Shown in pieces: positions 12,271 through 23,422 of a DNA stretch of 64,000 nucleotides. Origin of the DNA: Elmis aenea (lineage: Eukaryota > Arthropoda > Insecta > Coleoptera > Elmidae); NCBI GenBank assembly GCA_947652605.1, contig OX393578.1, forward strand, positions 2,728,001 to 2,792,000, read 5' to 3'. Both the position numbers and the translations under genes were made by a program. Below the pieces are notes generated by a model that did no database searches, had not been told where the DNA came from, and saw only the letters and a program-made list of their open reading frames with translations. Every line of letters starts with the position of its first letter. Position 1 is the first letter of the stretch.

Positions 12271-12712
12271 ATTATTTATTTATTTAGTCATGAGTCCTTC
12301 TAGGTGGAGGACTGTTGAGTTGTGTTGTGCTGATTTTTTCCCCTTGTTTTGCTGTCCTGTGGTAGCATTTTTATTTCTTTCCATGTGATGTTTCTATCCG
12401 TTTCTGCTTTTTTAACTTTGTCTTGCCAGTTTTTTTTCGGTCTACCTCTTTTGTTTTTCCCTGTGATCTTCCTTCATAGGCTTTTCTGGTTAGGTTTTTT
12501 TCTCTTTCATCCTATAAATTTGACCCAACCATTCCAGCTGTCTTTATTGTATTTTTGTTTCAATTGATTTTATCTTTAATTGTTCTCTATATGTTGCATT
12601 TCTGATTCTATCTTTTTTGGATTTCTTTAGAAATCGCATTTCCTGCATTCACTTGGCTACTATTTTTATCTGTGAGTGTCCACGTTTCACTTCCGTATAA
12701 AAGTTTCTGGGA
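12271..12712 (-). pseudogene. Non-LTR retrotransposon 3' fragment, second copy of the 2.8-kb family
   Basis: Sequence from the 3' tail (minus strand GACTAAATAAATAATTA) through the RKAYEARP-type coding region matches 2815-3240 on the same strand, with substitutions and short deletions. The homology stops at about 12705, where a TCTGGGACACCCTG end begins. That end belongs to the TACAGGGTGTCCC DNA-element family, so the LINE copy was truncated by, or joined to, such an element. Confidence 0.75.
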
Positions 12713-13344
12713 CACCCTGTTTAAATTTAAACAGTTCCTAGAATACTTTATTGTTAACATATAAATGTTGTTAAAAATTACTTGTTAGCCAAAATAATTA
12801 ACAGTAAACTTCTAAAAATATTTAACATGTTATCTTTTTTTTTTACTGAATTGCAAACCTCTCCGCCTTATTCACTGGAAACAGACAGCTCTGACGAATG
12901 CTCGCTCATCACACATCACCCATAATGGTAGTAACATTAGCCTCCAGGAAGGATTAACCTAACCAAACAAATGAGTACACACGATGCGATGATGTGATCC
13001 TTATGTTTATGCCATCCATACATGTGCAGTTTGTTGTGTGGCGCGATGAGCTAGTGATGGACAAGTAAGTTCTATATTGTATTGAAACTCTCCTCGTTCT
13101 ATTCAACGGGGAAGCTATTGAACTATTTAACTTGCCCTAAGCGCTTTTGTGGGCAGAATATTTGGCATACAGTAGCTGATACTGAAAAGGTATCGCATGC
13201 ATTGTTGGTTTTACAAAACTCTTTGATTTTTGTTGATATTAAGTCTTTGCTTGCGAAGAATATGTCTTGTTCCGTATTTCTTGTGTAAAAAAATGTACCA
13301 AATAACTTCGGTGCAGTTTAGGATATCCTAAAAGGGAAGCTTTT
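12713..13344. other. Non-coding DNA
   Basis: No supported gene. The plus-strand frame 13082-13288 (68 codons) has no recognisable domain. About 12870-13060 is less AT-rich than its surroundings, but I see no exon boundaries. Confidence 0.3.
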
Positions 13345-13870
13345 AATTAAAAACGGCCTAAAACAATCTTTTAACAGCTTTTCAAAATTTTAATTTCATT
13401 ATTTGTTGGCTAAAATTCGAAATTTTTGTGATGGCCTATATAATTTCTGAAAATGTCAGAGACACCCCGAGCAATGCATTACTTTTTTCGGTTTAATTAA
13501 TAACGGTCTAAAACAATTTTTTAAAGTTCTTCAAAGTTTAAATAAAAAGTTCCAAGTGTATAACTTTGTATTTTTACTTAAAAAAAAAACGAATTTTTTT
13601 AAGTGGTCTTAATATTTTCTGAAAATGTAAAAGACACTTTAAATAAGGCATTTTTCTACCTTTACTTTAATTTAAAACGGGTTTTCTGAAATTTTTATTA
13701 ATGCCCTACCCTAATCAATCAAAAAATATTTCTGTATGTCTTCAAAAATTTTAAATATAATCCAAGGGCTTGCAATATTTTTTGGCAAAGATTTAAAAAT
13801 TTTGTTATGGTCTTTTCTTTTCTAAAAGTGTTAAAAAGCTTGACAATATCTTAGATATATTAACGAAAAC
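13345..13870. repeat. Diverged tandem repeat, copy 2
   Basis: AAACGGCCTAAAACAAT at about 13350 and AACGGTCTAAAACAAT at about 13502 mark successive units. A third decayed unit starts near 13675. Each unit also contains a GAAAATGT(C/A)-AGACAC phrase. The same units occur at 1-330. The sequence is unrelated to the 160-bp satellite at 25-33 kb despite the similar period. Confidence 0.6.
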
Positions 13871-14647
13871 CCCATTATTTTCGAGTTCGTTAAAAATTTA
13901 AATATAATGTCCCATCACGTACAAATTAAAAGTATTGTTTGTACGCCCAAAGCCTCCCTTCACATTATTATTCGTCTTAAATATTGCCAAAGTTTTGTTC
14001 TAAATTGTAATCGCAAGACAGGTTTGCACCACAGCGTACCCTGAAGCACTGAAACAAATTTTTTGCATATATTATAGCTGCTTTTTGATATCATCAAAAA
14101 TTTATTGCATAACTAATTTAACTGTCAACTTATAGCAACGAATGTATTAATTAATTTTTGAAATATCTTATCAATAATAGGAACATTAAGTATCTTAGAG
14201 ATAAATACTTACATTTTTATTTAGTAAATAATTTATTAATGTACATAACTTACACACTTTCATAAAAAAATTAAGTCTGTAATGAATTTAAAGTAGATAT
14301 TGTTATATTTGTTGCAGAAGTAAGGAACATAATTATTATTACATTTATAGCAATCCTGTTATTAAAACATTTTCGTAATTTATTCATGTGCCATTTGGTT
14401 AATTTTTCATTTATTTTATTGAAGGGGGAGGGCACTTGGCACTTATCATGCTTACAATATCAAATAAATCGACGTCAGAATCGTTGCAAAAATTCAGCAG
14501 GTGGGACGTATACCTAAGGCGCGTTATCAAAAGGCGTTATTTTCTTAAGGTAATTCATTATAAGTAATTAGTTATTTTTTTGTGTAACAACTAACAACGC
14601 AATGTTTGTAACTTAACCCTGCAACAATTGAAAATTCCCGAAATATT
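13871..14647. other. Non-coding AT-rich DNA
   Basis: No gene, repeat or transposon end that I can support. Confidence 0.35.
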
Positions 14648-15059
14648 ATTTTTTTATTTAGTCATGCCTCATGAGTCCTTCTACTGTTAGGTGTAGGACT
14701 TTTGAGTTGTGTTATGCTGTTTCCATGTATTTCTGTCTTGTGCTAGATTTTTTTATATCTTTCCATTTGAAGTTTCTATCCGTTGCTGCTTTTTTAACTT
14801 GCCGAGTTTTTCTCGGCCTACCTCTTTTGTTTTTTCCCTTTGGTCTTGCTTCATAGGCTTTTCTGGTTAACCTTTCTTCTTTCATCCTATGACCCAACCA
14901 TCCCAGCTGCCTTTCTTGTATTTGTGTTTCAACTGTGTCTTGTGTACTCCTTTCTCTTCTGAAACTATATTGGGATTTTTCTAGTCTGTTTTCTATGTTT
15001 TCTTTTAATCTATCTTCCATTATTCTTAACAGTATTATTATTAGTGAAATATTATACAA
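14648..15059 (-). pseudogene. Non-LTR retrotransposon fragment with internal deletion, third copy
   Basis: One open minus-strand frame (15059-14712) joins two distant parts of the reverse transcriptase. Its start has RIMEDRLKENIENRLEKSQY and SFRRERSTQD, the fingers motif before the palm. It then passes directly to VETQIQERQLGWLGH, KEERLTRKAYEARP and GKNKRGRPRKTRQ, the C-terminal tail. The whole catalytic palm (FADD) is missing, so an internal deletion fused the ends in frame. The 3' tail lies at the low-coordinate side as in the other copies. The 115-residue frame is therefore a deletion product, not a functional enzyme. Confidence 0.8.
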
Positions 15060-15835
15060 CCATAATTGTTTAAATTCCTAATCACATTGCAAAATATTCT
15101 CGAATGAACTAACTGCCTGTCAAAGTCATCTCCTCTCACTACCGTATATTATATAGGACCCATTTGCGCTTATTTAAAATCCAAAATAAGCTATCAAAAA
15201 AATTAGGAATGGATTAAGGGCTTTTAAATTGGTTGGATTACATTTCTCTTCAACTATAAGCGCACGCTAGTTCGTTCACATTTTGACAGCCACTGTACAA
15301 TATATCATACGGGAGTGCACACAGAATGCAAAGATAAATGAAATGAACTCTTGGGATAAGAAATAAAGTAAACAACACTTGTCGCCCCGGGGTTTGCATT
15401 GTAACATTACATTGCAAGGGGGAAGGGAAATTTTATACACAACATGGCCGACCACTAGCTAGTTCTATATAAGCACGCGTTCGTTGCATTTGTTATGAAA
15501 TATTTAATAACTATAATCTGCCGCTAGTAGTAATTTTAAATTGTTCGAGAATCTACATATCTTGAAACATTTTATTCAAATGCCGTACACAACCGATAGA
15601 TAAGTCGCTTTTAATAATTGCCCTGGAAACTGATAAATAACGGGTCGTATTTGATAGGAGAACGTTTCCTGATTTAAAGCCATTTGTTGTCTGATTTAAA
15701 CTTCACTTGCATTGCCAATTGTGCTGTGCTGTGCCACACACGGTTATTTTTTTTTTGTAAAACTTAAACGCGATCGTTAGACGACTTTAAATATGATAAT
15801 CATTTGATAAATGCATGAATTATAAGTGATTCGTT
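15060..15835. other. Non-coding DNA; weak promoter-like patch
   Basis: No gene is supported. At 15466-15473 the sequence TATATAAG is preceded by a GC-richer stretch (15361-15460) and followed by GCACGCGTTCGTTGC, which resembles a TATA-type core promoter. No downstream exon is visible, so this remains weak. Confidence 0.25.
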
Positions 15836-16160
15836 CAGGGCCGGCGTAAGAGTATCTGACGCCCCTAGACAAAGAAAATTTAGACACCCCTATACATTGG
15901 CGTAAAATATGTTTTTGGGGACTTACCCAACCGTCGAGCAACAGAGGAACAAATTTTAACGCTGGTAAATTCCCACAAATTTGCTACCGATAGGTATGTC
16001 TCAAAAATGCTCAGAACAATAAACACATTTAGAACACTATTGTCTAAACAAATTTTGCATATACTTACATACGAGGTAAGCTCCAAAATTTCCCGGTCTG
16101 ACAGAGATCTAGGTACCGCAGGCGGGTCAATTTTTTTAACACATTGGTTCAAATCATATT
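15836..16160. mobile_element. hAT-type half element (left end only)
   Basis: CAGGGCCGGCGTAAG followed by GACGCCCCTAGACAAAG is a typical hAT terminus. The minus-strand frame 16152-15880 (90 codons) lies inside and has NVFIVLSIFETYLSVA, which may be a decayed hAT dimerisation-domain segment, but this is uncertain. No right end with a matching repeat is seen before the mariner fragment at 16.2 kb, so the element is truncated. Confidence 0.45.
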
Positions 16161-16229
16161 AGCCTTGGAAAAAACAAAAATGGATTTTATCCCAATTACT
16201 TTTCTTATAATTGTCATTCGTTCATCACG

Positions 16230-16935
16230 ATGTCAGAAGTCACGAAAGAGTATCGAGCTGTTATGAAATTTCTTACTCGCGAAGGTCTTTCTTCTCAAAA
16301 GATCGAAGATGGGGTGTACGAGACAATTCCCCGTCTTATTCTGTGCTAAAGAGTGGTCATAACAGTTTCGAATGGGGCAAGAATCCTTGGAAGATGATGC
16401 AAGAACTGGAAGGACTGTGGAAGTGATGACGGACGACAAGATTGCCCTGGCTGAGAAACTCGTATTGGGTGATCGACGCTTGTAGGTGAAAGAACTATCA
16501 AAAATGTCGGGGCTTTCAGATATAAGCATTTGCCGAATCCTCCACGATCGGTTAGGAATGAATAAAGTTAGTGCAAGGTGGGTCCCCAAACATCTTTCAG
16601 CAGGTCAGCGCCAGCGTCGTGTTGAATGTGCTCGATTCTTTTTGGAGCTCTGTGGAGAAAATCCTGTGGACGCGTTGAAGACAATTGTTACAGGGGATGA
16701 AACCATGGTTCTCTACTATGATCCTTTGTCCAAAAGAGAATCGATGGAATGGAGGCGAAAAGGACAAGCACCGCCAAGAAAGTTCAGGGTCTGTCAGGCG
16801 ACCTAAAAGGTGATGGCTACGATCTTTTGGGATTGTGATGACATGCTTCTCATAGATTTTAAAAAAACGCAACACCACAGTCAACGGGGAATATTATGTA
16901 GCACTCCTGCACAAATTACGACAAAATATTCGTTT
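16230..16935 (+). pseudogene. Mariner transposase, truncated and frameshifted
   Basis: The frame opens at ATG 16230 with MSEVTKEYRAVMKFLTREG, the N-terminal helix-turn-helix start of mariner transposases. After frame breaks, a clean stretch (16486-16806) carries KELSKMSGLSDISICRILHD (second HTH), a WVPKHLSAGQRQRRVECARF block, and TIVTGDETMVLYYDP with the first catalytic Asp-Glu context. RKGQAPPRKF follows. Beyond a stop at 16804 the reading continues with KVMATIFWDCDDMLLIDF, holding the second catalytic Asp region. It ends near LLHKLRQNIR (about 16900-16935), before the third catalytic aspartate. No terminal inverted repeats are seen. It is a dead copy of roughly two thirds of a transposase of about 345 residues. 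Confidence 0.92.
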
Positions 16936-17159
16936 TCGAATTTCAATCACCCTCTATAATTTCTACATAATTTCTTATTTAAATGAATGTGTTTTTCGAA
17001 TCTTGTTTGTGGAATTTTCCCATGTTTTACTGCGCTTAATTTCATTTTTGCCTTGGTTGTGAATCAATTGGCAAAATAACTACAGCAGTTCAAAAATGGG
17101 AAATATACGAATTGAGGCAGTGTTTTGTGGACGATTAATGTTCTTATTCGTCTTTGCAG

Positions 17160-17264
17160 GGGCATATTGTGGCAGTTGTCAAACAATGGTCTTCAATTGT
17201 CTCGCAGGACAACGATACATCTTGCTGATCCAAGTGGCCCGCGAAGAACGACAGAATAAACTAG
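17160..17264 (+). CDS. Candidate internal coding exon, function unknown
   Basis: The segment is bounded by a strong acceptor (TTCGTCTTTGCAG ending at 17159) and a strong donor (GTAAGAGA from 17265). It is 105 nt long and much GC-richer than its surroundings. Only one frame is open through it: AYCGSCQTMVFNCLAGQ, then RYILLIQVAREERQNKL. In that frame both introns would be phase 1. Symmetric 1-1 exons are common in genes for extracellular modular proteins, and the three cysteines fit that, but I recognise no domain. Alternatively the frame opens at ATG 17096 and runs to 17341 without splicing. No partner exon could be found in the window. Strand and coding status are inferred from the splice sites and composition only. 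Confidence 0.42.
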
Positions 17265-17341
17265 GTAAGAGATATTTAATCAAATATAAAATGAAATTGA
17301 AGCAAACGGGCATCGAGAAACATTCTTTTTCTAAAACTTGA

Positions 17342-18349
17342 TTTTAAAATGTCGTCCTTCTAACAAAAATTTACTTACAAAAGTTAGATCCGAAATATAT
17401 CTCGATATATTTTATATACCTACATGCCCAAAATCATATCAGTCGCCCGGTTTTATTTTTCAAACGTTTCCAAATATTTTTAATGAAACGGGTTAATTTA
17501 TTTTATTTAAAATACTGATTCTATTGTTTCAAAACTTAATTTTAAAAGAAAATCTTGAACAGCTGTAACTAAAAATGTATTATAATGTAAACGGGCCAAC
17601 TGTTGATTTTGGGCTGGTGTGTTGTGTGATTTGTAACAATTTTTCTGAAGACCAGCGTTAAAATTTATTCAAAACGACCGGTCATCAGCGCTCGTTCGAA
17701 AAAATTCCCGCGCGCCCTTCGACTATCAGTTTAGCCTATCACTATCTCTTGTATCGGCGTATAAAAAAATTCTCTAAACTTAAACACGAACAATTTTCCG
17801 TCGTAAATGCCGTACATAATCCATAAATAACTCGGGACTATAATTTAAAATTTAAGGCACGCAGGTTTGGTTTTTATCAGGTGGTCCAATCGGGACGTGC
17901 GCGCGCATAACACACGCTTTTTAAATTTTGCTTGCGATGTCGACCCTCAAGTGTTTTATCCATGGATTCGATCAAATCAGAACACAAAATAGCACTTTAC
18001 AATTCAACACTGCAATAGGGTACGCGCCTTTTTCTGGTTTTATGCACTTTAGATGCGCGTACGAGGAAATGCTGCTACTAAATTCAGAAATTCAGGATTT
18101 AAACTTTGGTTCCTTCTGTTTTTTACATGCATGTTAGCAATTCACAAGCGTCTGGAAGTTAATTTGTTGGATATTTTTAACTTTATCTGGAATTATAGGG
18201 TAGTTGCCTAATCCGCCAATCACCTCCCTTATCAATTTATTTATTATTACTAAATATATAAGCGTTGCATAGACAACTATCTAGTAATCTTAGAGAGACA
18301 ACTGAATTAGCAAACTTGGGCAAATTTACTTAAAAATCAATTATACAGG
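17342..18349. other. Non-coding AT-rich DNA
   Basis: No supported gene. It could be intron if the exon at 17160-17264 is real. A GC-richer patch at about 17640-17720 and 17880-17950 contains short G/C runs but no signals. The frame 17928-18137 has no recognisable domain. Confidence 0.3.
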
Positions 18350-18351
18350 GT

Positions 18352-19442
18352 GTCCCAGATTACATTTCCAGGATGGGGATCTCGCTCTTATTGTAAGGAT
18401 AGAGGTTTTTTTAAATTAGATGAATTATTTCCAAGTGTGAGAGGAGATACAATCAATTTTTAAAAGTACAAAATTTCTCGTACTTCAGATGTTATAGCAA
18501 AAAATATAAAAATGTTGAATTGCTTTTTTCTCTCATAACTTTTTTATTTTATTCATTAGATTAATTTTATAAGTACTTTCTAAAGGTACTTTTTATTGGA
18601 GAATATAACTGTTATTTTAGATTTTTTTTATCACTTACCATTTTTGAGATATTAGCCCTAATTTCGTTTTTTCGTATGGGCCGCGAAGCTATCTATGAAA
18701 ATAAAAACAAAAAACAACTAATTAAATATCAAAAAATACTTACTATTTGTGCGTTGGTATAATTTATTAGAATGTTATAGTATTGTCGTGTAATTCGAAA
18801 GTCTTTGTAGCAAATTTGTTATCATATAATTATGGGCACATTTACAACTAATTACAAATTTTAAATGTTGAAATGCTACATTATTTGCAATAGAAACTGT
18901 GTAAAAACAGATAAATCTAATTCTTTATTGATTTGTTTTGAATTTTTGGTTGGTTTCTCGAAAAAACCATACGCTTTTAAATTTATTTCCAAATTTCTGT
19001 AATTACGCACCCTTGGTTGCCTTTTCTCGGGATATAGCTCTAAGTATATTCGCTCAGCTTCTACACAGTTCTTATGGTAACGAATGTAGCATCTCAACAT
19101 GCCAATTTTTTTGCTATTTTTAAATGTAGCCATCATTATAACAATTATTACTAGAAAGACTATTGAATTACACAACAATATTATAAAATTCTAATAAATG
19201 ATACCACAGACAAATGGTTCATTTGACATTAATTTTTTCGAAAATGTTAATGAAGCAGACTTTAAATTGTATATTAATAAAGAACTTATACTTACGCGTC
19301 AATTAAATTTCGTTGGAACTGTATTTAGGAACAGTGTCATAATCGTCACTGACTAATAAAACAACGAAAAAATGCAAAATCTGATAGGGATTCTTGTTAA
19401 ATTAACAAAGTTGGCTGGTACGCGTAAACGAAACACTCTGTA
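18352..19442 (-). mobile_element. DNA transposon of the TACAGGGTGTCCC family, degraded
   Basis: The low-coordinate end reads TACAGGGTGTCCCAG. The high-coordinate end, on the minus strand, reads TACAGAGTGTTTCGTTTACG. The outer 13 bases match imperfectly. TA-type flanks are consistent with an IS630/Tc1/mariner-like insertion. The stretch just inside the low end (GGATGGGGATCTCGCTCTTA) matches the ends near 23.4, 41.4 and 60.5 kb, which fixes this as one dispersed family. A minus-strand frame inside (19178-18876) resembles an insect transposon N-terminal domain. Confidence 0.55.
18876..19178 (-). CDS. DUF4817-like transposon N-terminal ORF
   Basis: A 100-codon frame starting at ATG 19178. After a hydrophobic leader it reads KKIGMLRCYIRYHKNCVEAE, RIYLELYPEKRQPRVRNYRN and LEINLKAYGFFEKP. 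This follows the helix-turn-helix pattern of DUF4817 proteins (motif type: A-x-R-x-Y-x-E-R-[FY]-P-x-[KR]-R-x-P, then a helix ending in LRETG), found at the start of insect DNA-transposon proteins. It lies inside the element 18352-19442 and points away from the 19442 end, as a transposase start should. The rest of a transposase is missing, so it is a remnant. Family assignment is by motif resemblance only. Confidence 0.5.
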   Translation of the reverse strand: MLCNSIVFLVIIVIMMATFKNSKKIGMLRCYIRYHKNCVEAERIYLELYPEKRQPRVRNYRNLEINLKAYGFFEKPTKNSKQINKELDLSVFTQFLLQIM

Positions 19443-20861
19443 TAGTTAAAAATAATTGTAAGTCACCGTAAGCAACTTTTGTATTCAATTTTTTGTTGTA
19501 TCTTTACTTAACAGAGCTAGGAATAATTTGAAATGATCGAGACTAGAAATGTAACATTTGTAAGAAATGCATAACCATGAAAAGTGCTTGAAACGGTTGC
19601 TATAAAGTACAGTGCACTACATTTCTGAAAGATAAGTTAATTTGGGATCTAAAAATGCTAAAATACAGGGCGTTCTATTTAAAATAACCAAGTTACCTGT
19701 TAGTTCTCTAAAACTTTTTTTTTGTATAGTTGAATAGTCGTGTAGTTAATGGCTAGGAAAAAGTCGTTTGGAACTTTTTATTAAACTTAACTACAAAATT
19801 ATTCTTCATGGGTGGCGTTCCGTTTCTAAACGATTTTTTTACGAGAATTATTTCATGACTTCCTTAAGTACCAAGAAATAAAATAAATAGCAATAAGGAA
19901 GATAACTTTATTATTGTGTGTAGGCTTGAATAACTCACTAACGATTTGTGCAAGTGTGCAAGTGTGCAGGTGCTAGCGAAAAGCATACTTTAATTATTTT
20001 TACCTCTGTGCAATGGCTTCAATTTTTATTGTGGTTAATTAACGCCCTTTTTATATTATTGTCGTATTTGGAGTAATTAATTTAATTGTTCATCACTGCC
20101 AGACGTGTACACATACATACATACGTTAACATCCTTTTTGAAGATCACTGCAGGGCCAAAACAAATGAACCTGCACCTGTCTTGTTTAAACATCTCCATG
20201 ACTCGCTTTTCATTTGTTTTATATTCAATAAATAAATGCAGTCGATATTATATTAGGTACTAACACGATATGTAAATTAGCGATCAAAGAAGCAGCTGAA
20301 CAATTTTCATTTACTTAAATTGCAGTGTAATCAACTTGTAGTAAATAAATTAGGGATAGTACACAAAAAAATGGTGGTAACTTTACGGTTATAATTAGCG
20401 CTGAATTTATTTAAAAACTCGATGATAAATATTTTTAATTGCCGCCAGAAATGTATACGATGTTATTAGTGTTTTATAACATAAACAATTTTGGTTATTA
20501 ACTGAATGGCGTTTGGAGTGACGTTAAATAAACTGACAGCATGTATTTAATATCTTATTTAAATTAGCTGCATATCAAATTTATTATTTTTCATGACTTG
20601 AGGTTCAGTATTAATTGCTACAATGACTTTTACAAGCTCACTTTAGTAATTTTTGCAGTTTCAATAAAATGAGTTTACAGTTAAATTTAAACATCAGCAA
20701 ATTTCTACAAAATGTTTTTTTAGACTCATGTATGTATAAAATTATGCGTTCAATTTTTTATCGTGTTATACGGCTTCAAACATACCTACTATTCTCTATT
20801 AAAAACATGTTTTTTCTTCCTGTATATCTTTCTTGGTACAATTTTCAATATAAAATTTGTA
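19443..20861. other. Non-coding AT-rich DNA; solo transposon end at 19665
   Basis: No gene. TACAGGGCGTTCTATTTAAA at about 19665 is a solo terminus. It matches ends found on the minus strand at about 59.2, 59.75 and 60.0 kb inside the triplicated unit. The repeat GTGCAAGTGTGCAAGTGTGC near 19949 and CATACATACATAC near 20112 are small microsatellites. Confidence 0.4.
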
Positions 20862-21600
20862 CACACTTTTTTCCATGTTTTTCTGTCTTGTGTTAGCTTT
20901 TTTATGTCTTTCCATTTCATTTTTCTACTGTTGCTCCTTCGTTTCTGATTCTATAATTTTGGTTTTTCCTTGGATTTTTCTTGGAAATCTCATTTCTGCT
21001 ACATTCACCGATACTATTTTTGTTTGTGAGTGTCCACGTTTCACTTCCGCATAAAAGTGCCGGAGTTACTACCTTTTTTCACTTCCGCTTTTGTTCGTTT
21101 TGGGACTTATCTATTTCCAAAAAATGTTGTTCTAAAACTGTTAAATATTCTTCCCACATTTCCTGTCCTTTCGCTAATTTCCTTGTCCATTCCTCCATTT
21201 TTCTCTATGATCACTCCTCAATATTTAAAGCTTTCTACTCGTTCCAACCTAAGCCCATTTAAAGTGATGTTATGCATTTTTTTTCTCTGTTGTAACGATC
21301 ATAGTTTTAGTTTTTTCGGTATTTATTTTCATATTGATTTTTTCCAATTCCTGGTAAGAGTTTCTAGATTATGTAGCAGATTCTGCTCTGTTTCCGCGAC
21401 TAAGACCATGTTGTCTGCGAACATTAGCTCAGTTACGTTTATTTTTTCCATTTTCCAGTTGCCTAGGTGAAACGGTCTCATTTTTTGTTCTACTTTTTTA
21501 ATTACTCCATCCATAAACTACTGAGAATAATAATGGACTTGTTTTAAGCCCTCTTTTGTTTCAAACCTTACCGATTCTTCATTTCAAAAATTTATGCTAA
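20862..21600 (-). pseudogene. Non-LTR retrotransposon reverse-transcriptase fragment, fourth copy, with FADN box
   Basis: On the minus strand the frame 21514-21329 reads MDGVIKKVEQKMRPFHLGNW, then INVTELMFADNMVLVAETEQ and NLLHNLETLTRNW. This is the reverse-transcriptase palm with the catalytic box decayed from FADD to FADN. Upstream (about 21570) is a GLKQ-rich trace of the GVKQGDxLSP motif. Downstream (about 21330-20870) the C-terminal region matches the copy at 2.8 kb. The 3' untranslated tail is missing because the fragment stops near 20862. Loss of the second aspartate and several stops make it inactive. Confidence 0.82.
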
Positions 21601-22902
21601 ATGTAAATCCTACTTGCTTAGGGCCTAGGCAAATTTTTTGGGTCATGCTTCCTATAAAGAATTAAATTACGATTATATATCCGTCTAATAATTTTACTTA
21701 GTATACAGTACAAAAAAGGTAATGAGTTTGAAAATGATAAAAAAAATTCAATCAGTTGCTTTTCGTTCTTAAACATTTTTATTATATTTCGAGTTAATAA
21801 ATAAATTATGCGTAACGAACCGCGTGTTTCGTGAAAACGTTTTTCTTTTCAATCTTAGTTATTTTGCATTATCTCTGATGAATAACTTTCTAATAATTCA
21901 CTTTTCTGTAACGAATCGACTGTAGTTTTTAATTTGCTCGGTCCATTAAGTGTCGTTCAATTTGCCAACCTAAATTTTATTTATACCGATTAAAATAAAG
22001 GCAGTTAGAAGTTTGACCGCTAATTTCGTTGTAATCAAATATCTGGCAACATGATATTTATAAAATGACAGTGGTTAAGCCGATTGCCAGTAACGAGCCA
22101 CATTCCCACATACACAGTTTCATCAAGACCCGTCATTATGGTCACCAAACTTATATTTCGGACTTCGTTAGCACAAATTCACGGTATATAATTTGAAACC
22201 ACAACTTTTAAATATTTAATGTGTGGGTAGATTTCGCGAAATGTGGAATTTATGCGCGGTGCCAACTGTGCGGGAAAAAATTGCTCTTCGGGTTTTCCAC
22301 GGTGCGTGCGTTTTTTTTTTTGTTGTTATTTTTCTTCCCCGGTTTCCCGTTAATTTTATTCACGAACACGAGTAGATGAAATCAGGAGCGCATAACAAAT
22401 GAGTAAAGCGAGCCCGAGGTGCGATTGTTTCGATTGACTAACCGTCTAGCCAGCCGTGGCCCACCAGGGTGCACATTTTCAAAATCAGCGCCCAGCGTGA
22501 GGTTAACACGATAATTAATATTTTTTGTGCTACCGGCATTGATTCCTTACTATGTTTTTGACAAATTACTCGGAAAAAAACGCATATACATTGAAAAACA
22601 AAACAATATAACACCACGTACGTGCTTATGACAACATATTAGGTTTAACGAGTAATTAATTTAATGAATAATTAACAGAATTTATAAAACTGTATATTAC
22701 TACAAGTTAGTGCTGATTATAATTCTATTAATTTAAGTAATTTTTTTAAATCCCTTGTATACAAAGCCTACTTTTAAAATAATACTTTTGTTCACAACGA
22801 ACATTATAATCGACAAAAATATGTCATAAAGAGCATGTGGGTGTAAAAAGTTTAGGCATTCTAATTAAACTCAGTTTTGTATATCACATTTGCTTTAGTC
22901 AG
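21601..22902. other. Non-coding DNA with a GC-richer stretch
   Basis: No gene is supported. About 22060-22520 is more complex and GC-richer than its neighbours, for example CCCGAGGTGCGATTG and CCGTCTAGCCAGCCGTGGCC. It could be conserved regulatory or exonic DNA, but no frame or splice boundary stands out. Confidence 0.3.
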
Positions 22903-23060
22903 GGACGGTTTTACCAGTAGGCAAGTCTAGGCAATTGCCTAGGGGAGCCAGGGGAGCCAGGTTATGGGAGCGCCAGATTTCCTCATAACAAAGGGAAAAA
23001 TTCTTATGTAGGTATACAAATATATTAACGTTAGTTGTTAACAAAATTAAAATTTTTAAA
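22903..23060. mobile_element. hAT-type half element (left end)
   Basis: CAGGGACGGTTTTACCAGTA with the internal phrase AATTGCCTAGGGGAGCC resembles hAT left ends. A short direct repeat (GGGGAGCCAG twice) sits just inside. No matching right end or target duplication was found, so the boundaries are open. Confidence 0.35.
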
Positions 23061-23079
23061 TATTTATGCCAGTGATTCA

Positions 23080-23422
23080 TAAATATTGCGAAAAATTCCT
23101 ATCATATCGAATATTACGGCCTTTTTTTATAGAATGCTTTCTGAAAACGTCTTCTTTCGGAGTTGCACTCCCTAAAGGGAACGGTAAAAGTAAGTTTTCG
23201 ACAATCTGGAAATACTTCTCCATGGCAAATAGGGCAAAACGAAAACCAATTTTTTCAGTTTTTCTTGAATAACTTTTGAACTAAGACAGCTATGACAAGT
23301 TTCTTTGCAGATATTTGATGAGCATCTAATATCGCAACTTTGCCCTAATTTAACCGACCGCGTAGCTCTTAAGATAAGCGAGATCCCCATGCATTTACTC
23401 GAATTTGGGACACCCTGTATAA
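23080..23422 (+). mobile_element. 3' end of a TACAGGGTGTCCC-family element
   Basis: The region ends with ATAAGCGAGATCCCCATGC, about 20 bp of spacer, then TTGGGACACCCTGTA. Reverse-complemented, this is the TACAGGGTGTCCC terminus followed by ATGGGGATCTCGCTTAT, as at 18352 and 60.5 kb. The 5' part of the element is absent or unrecognisable. The minus-strand frame 23390-23172 begins within this end and is a shadow. Confidence 0.55.

Noticed and set aside
15466..15473. A confident TATA promoter
   Set aside because: TATATAAG is expected by chance in this AT-rich DNA and no downstream exon is visible.
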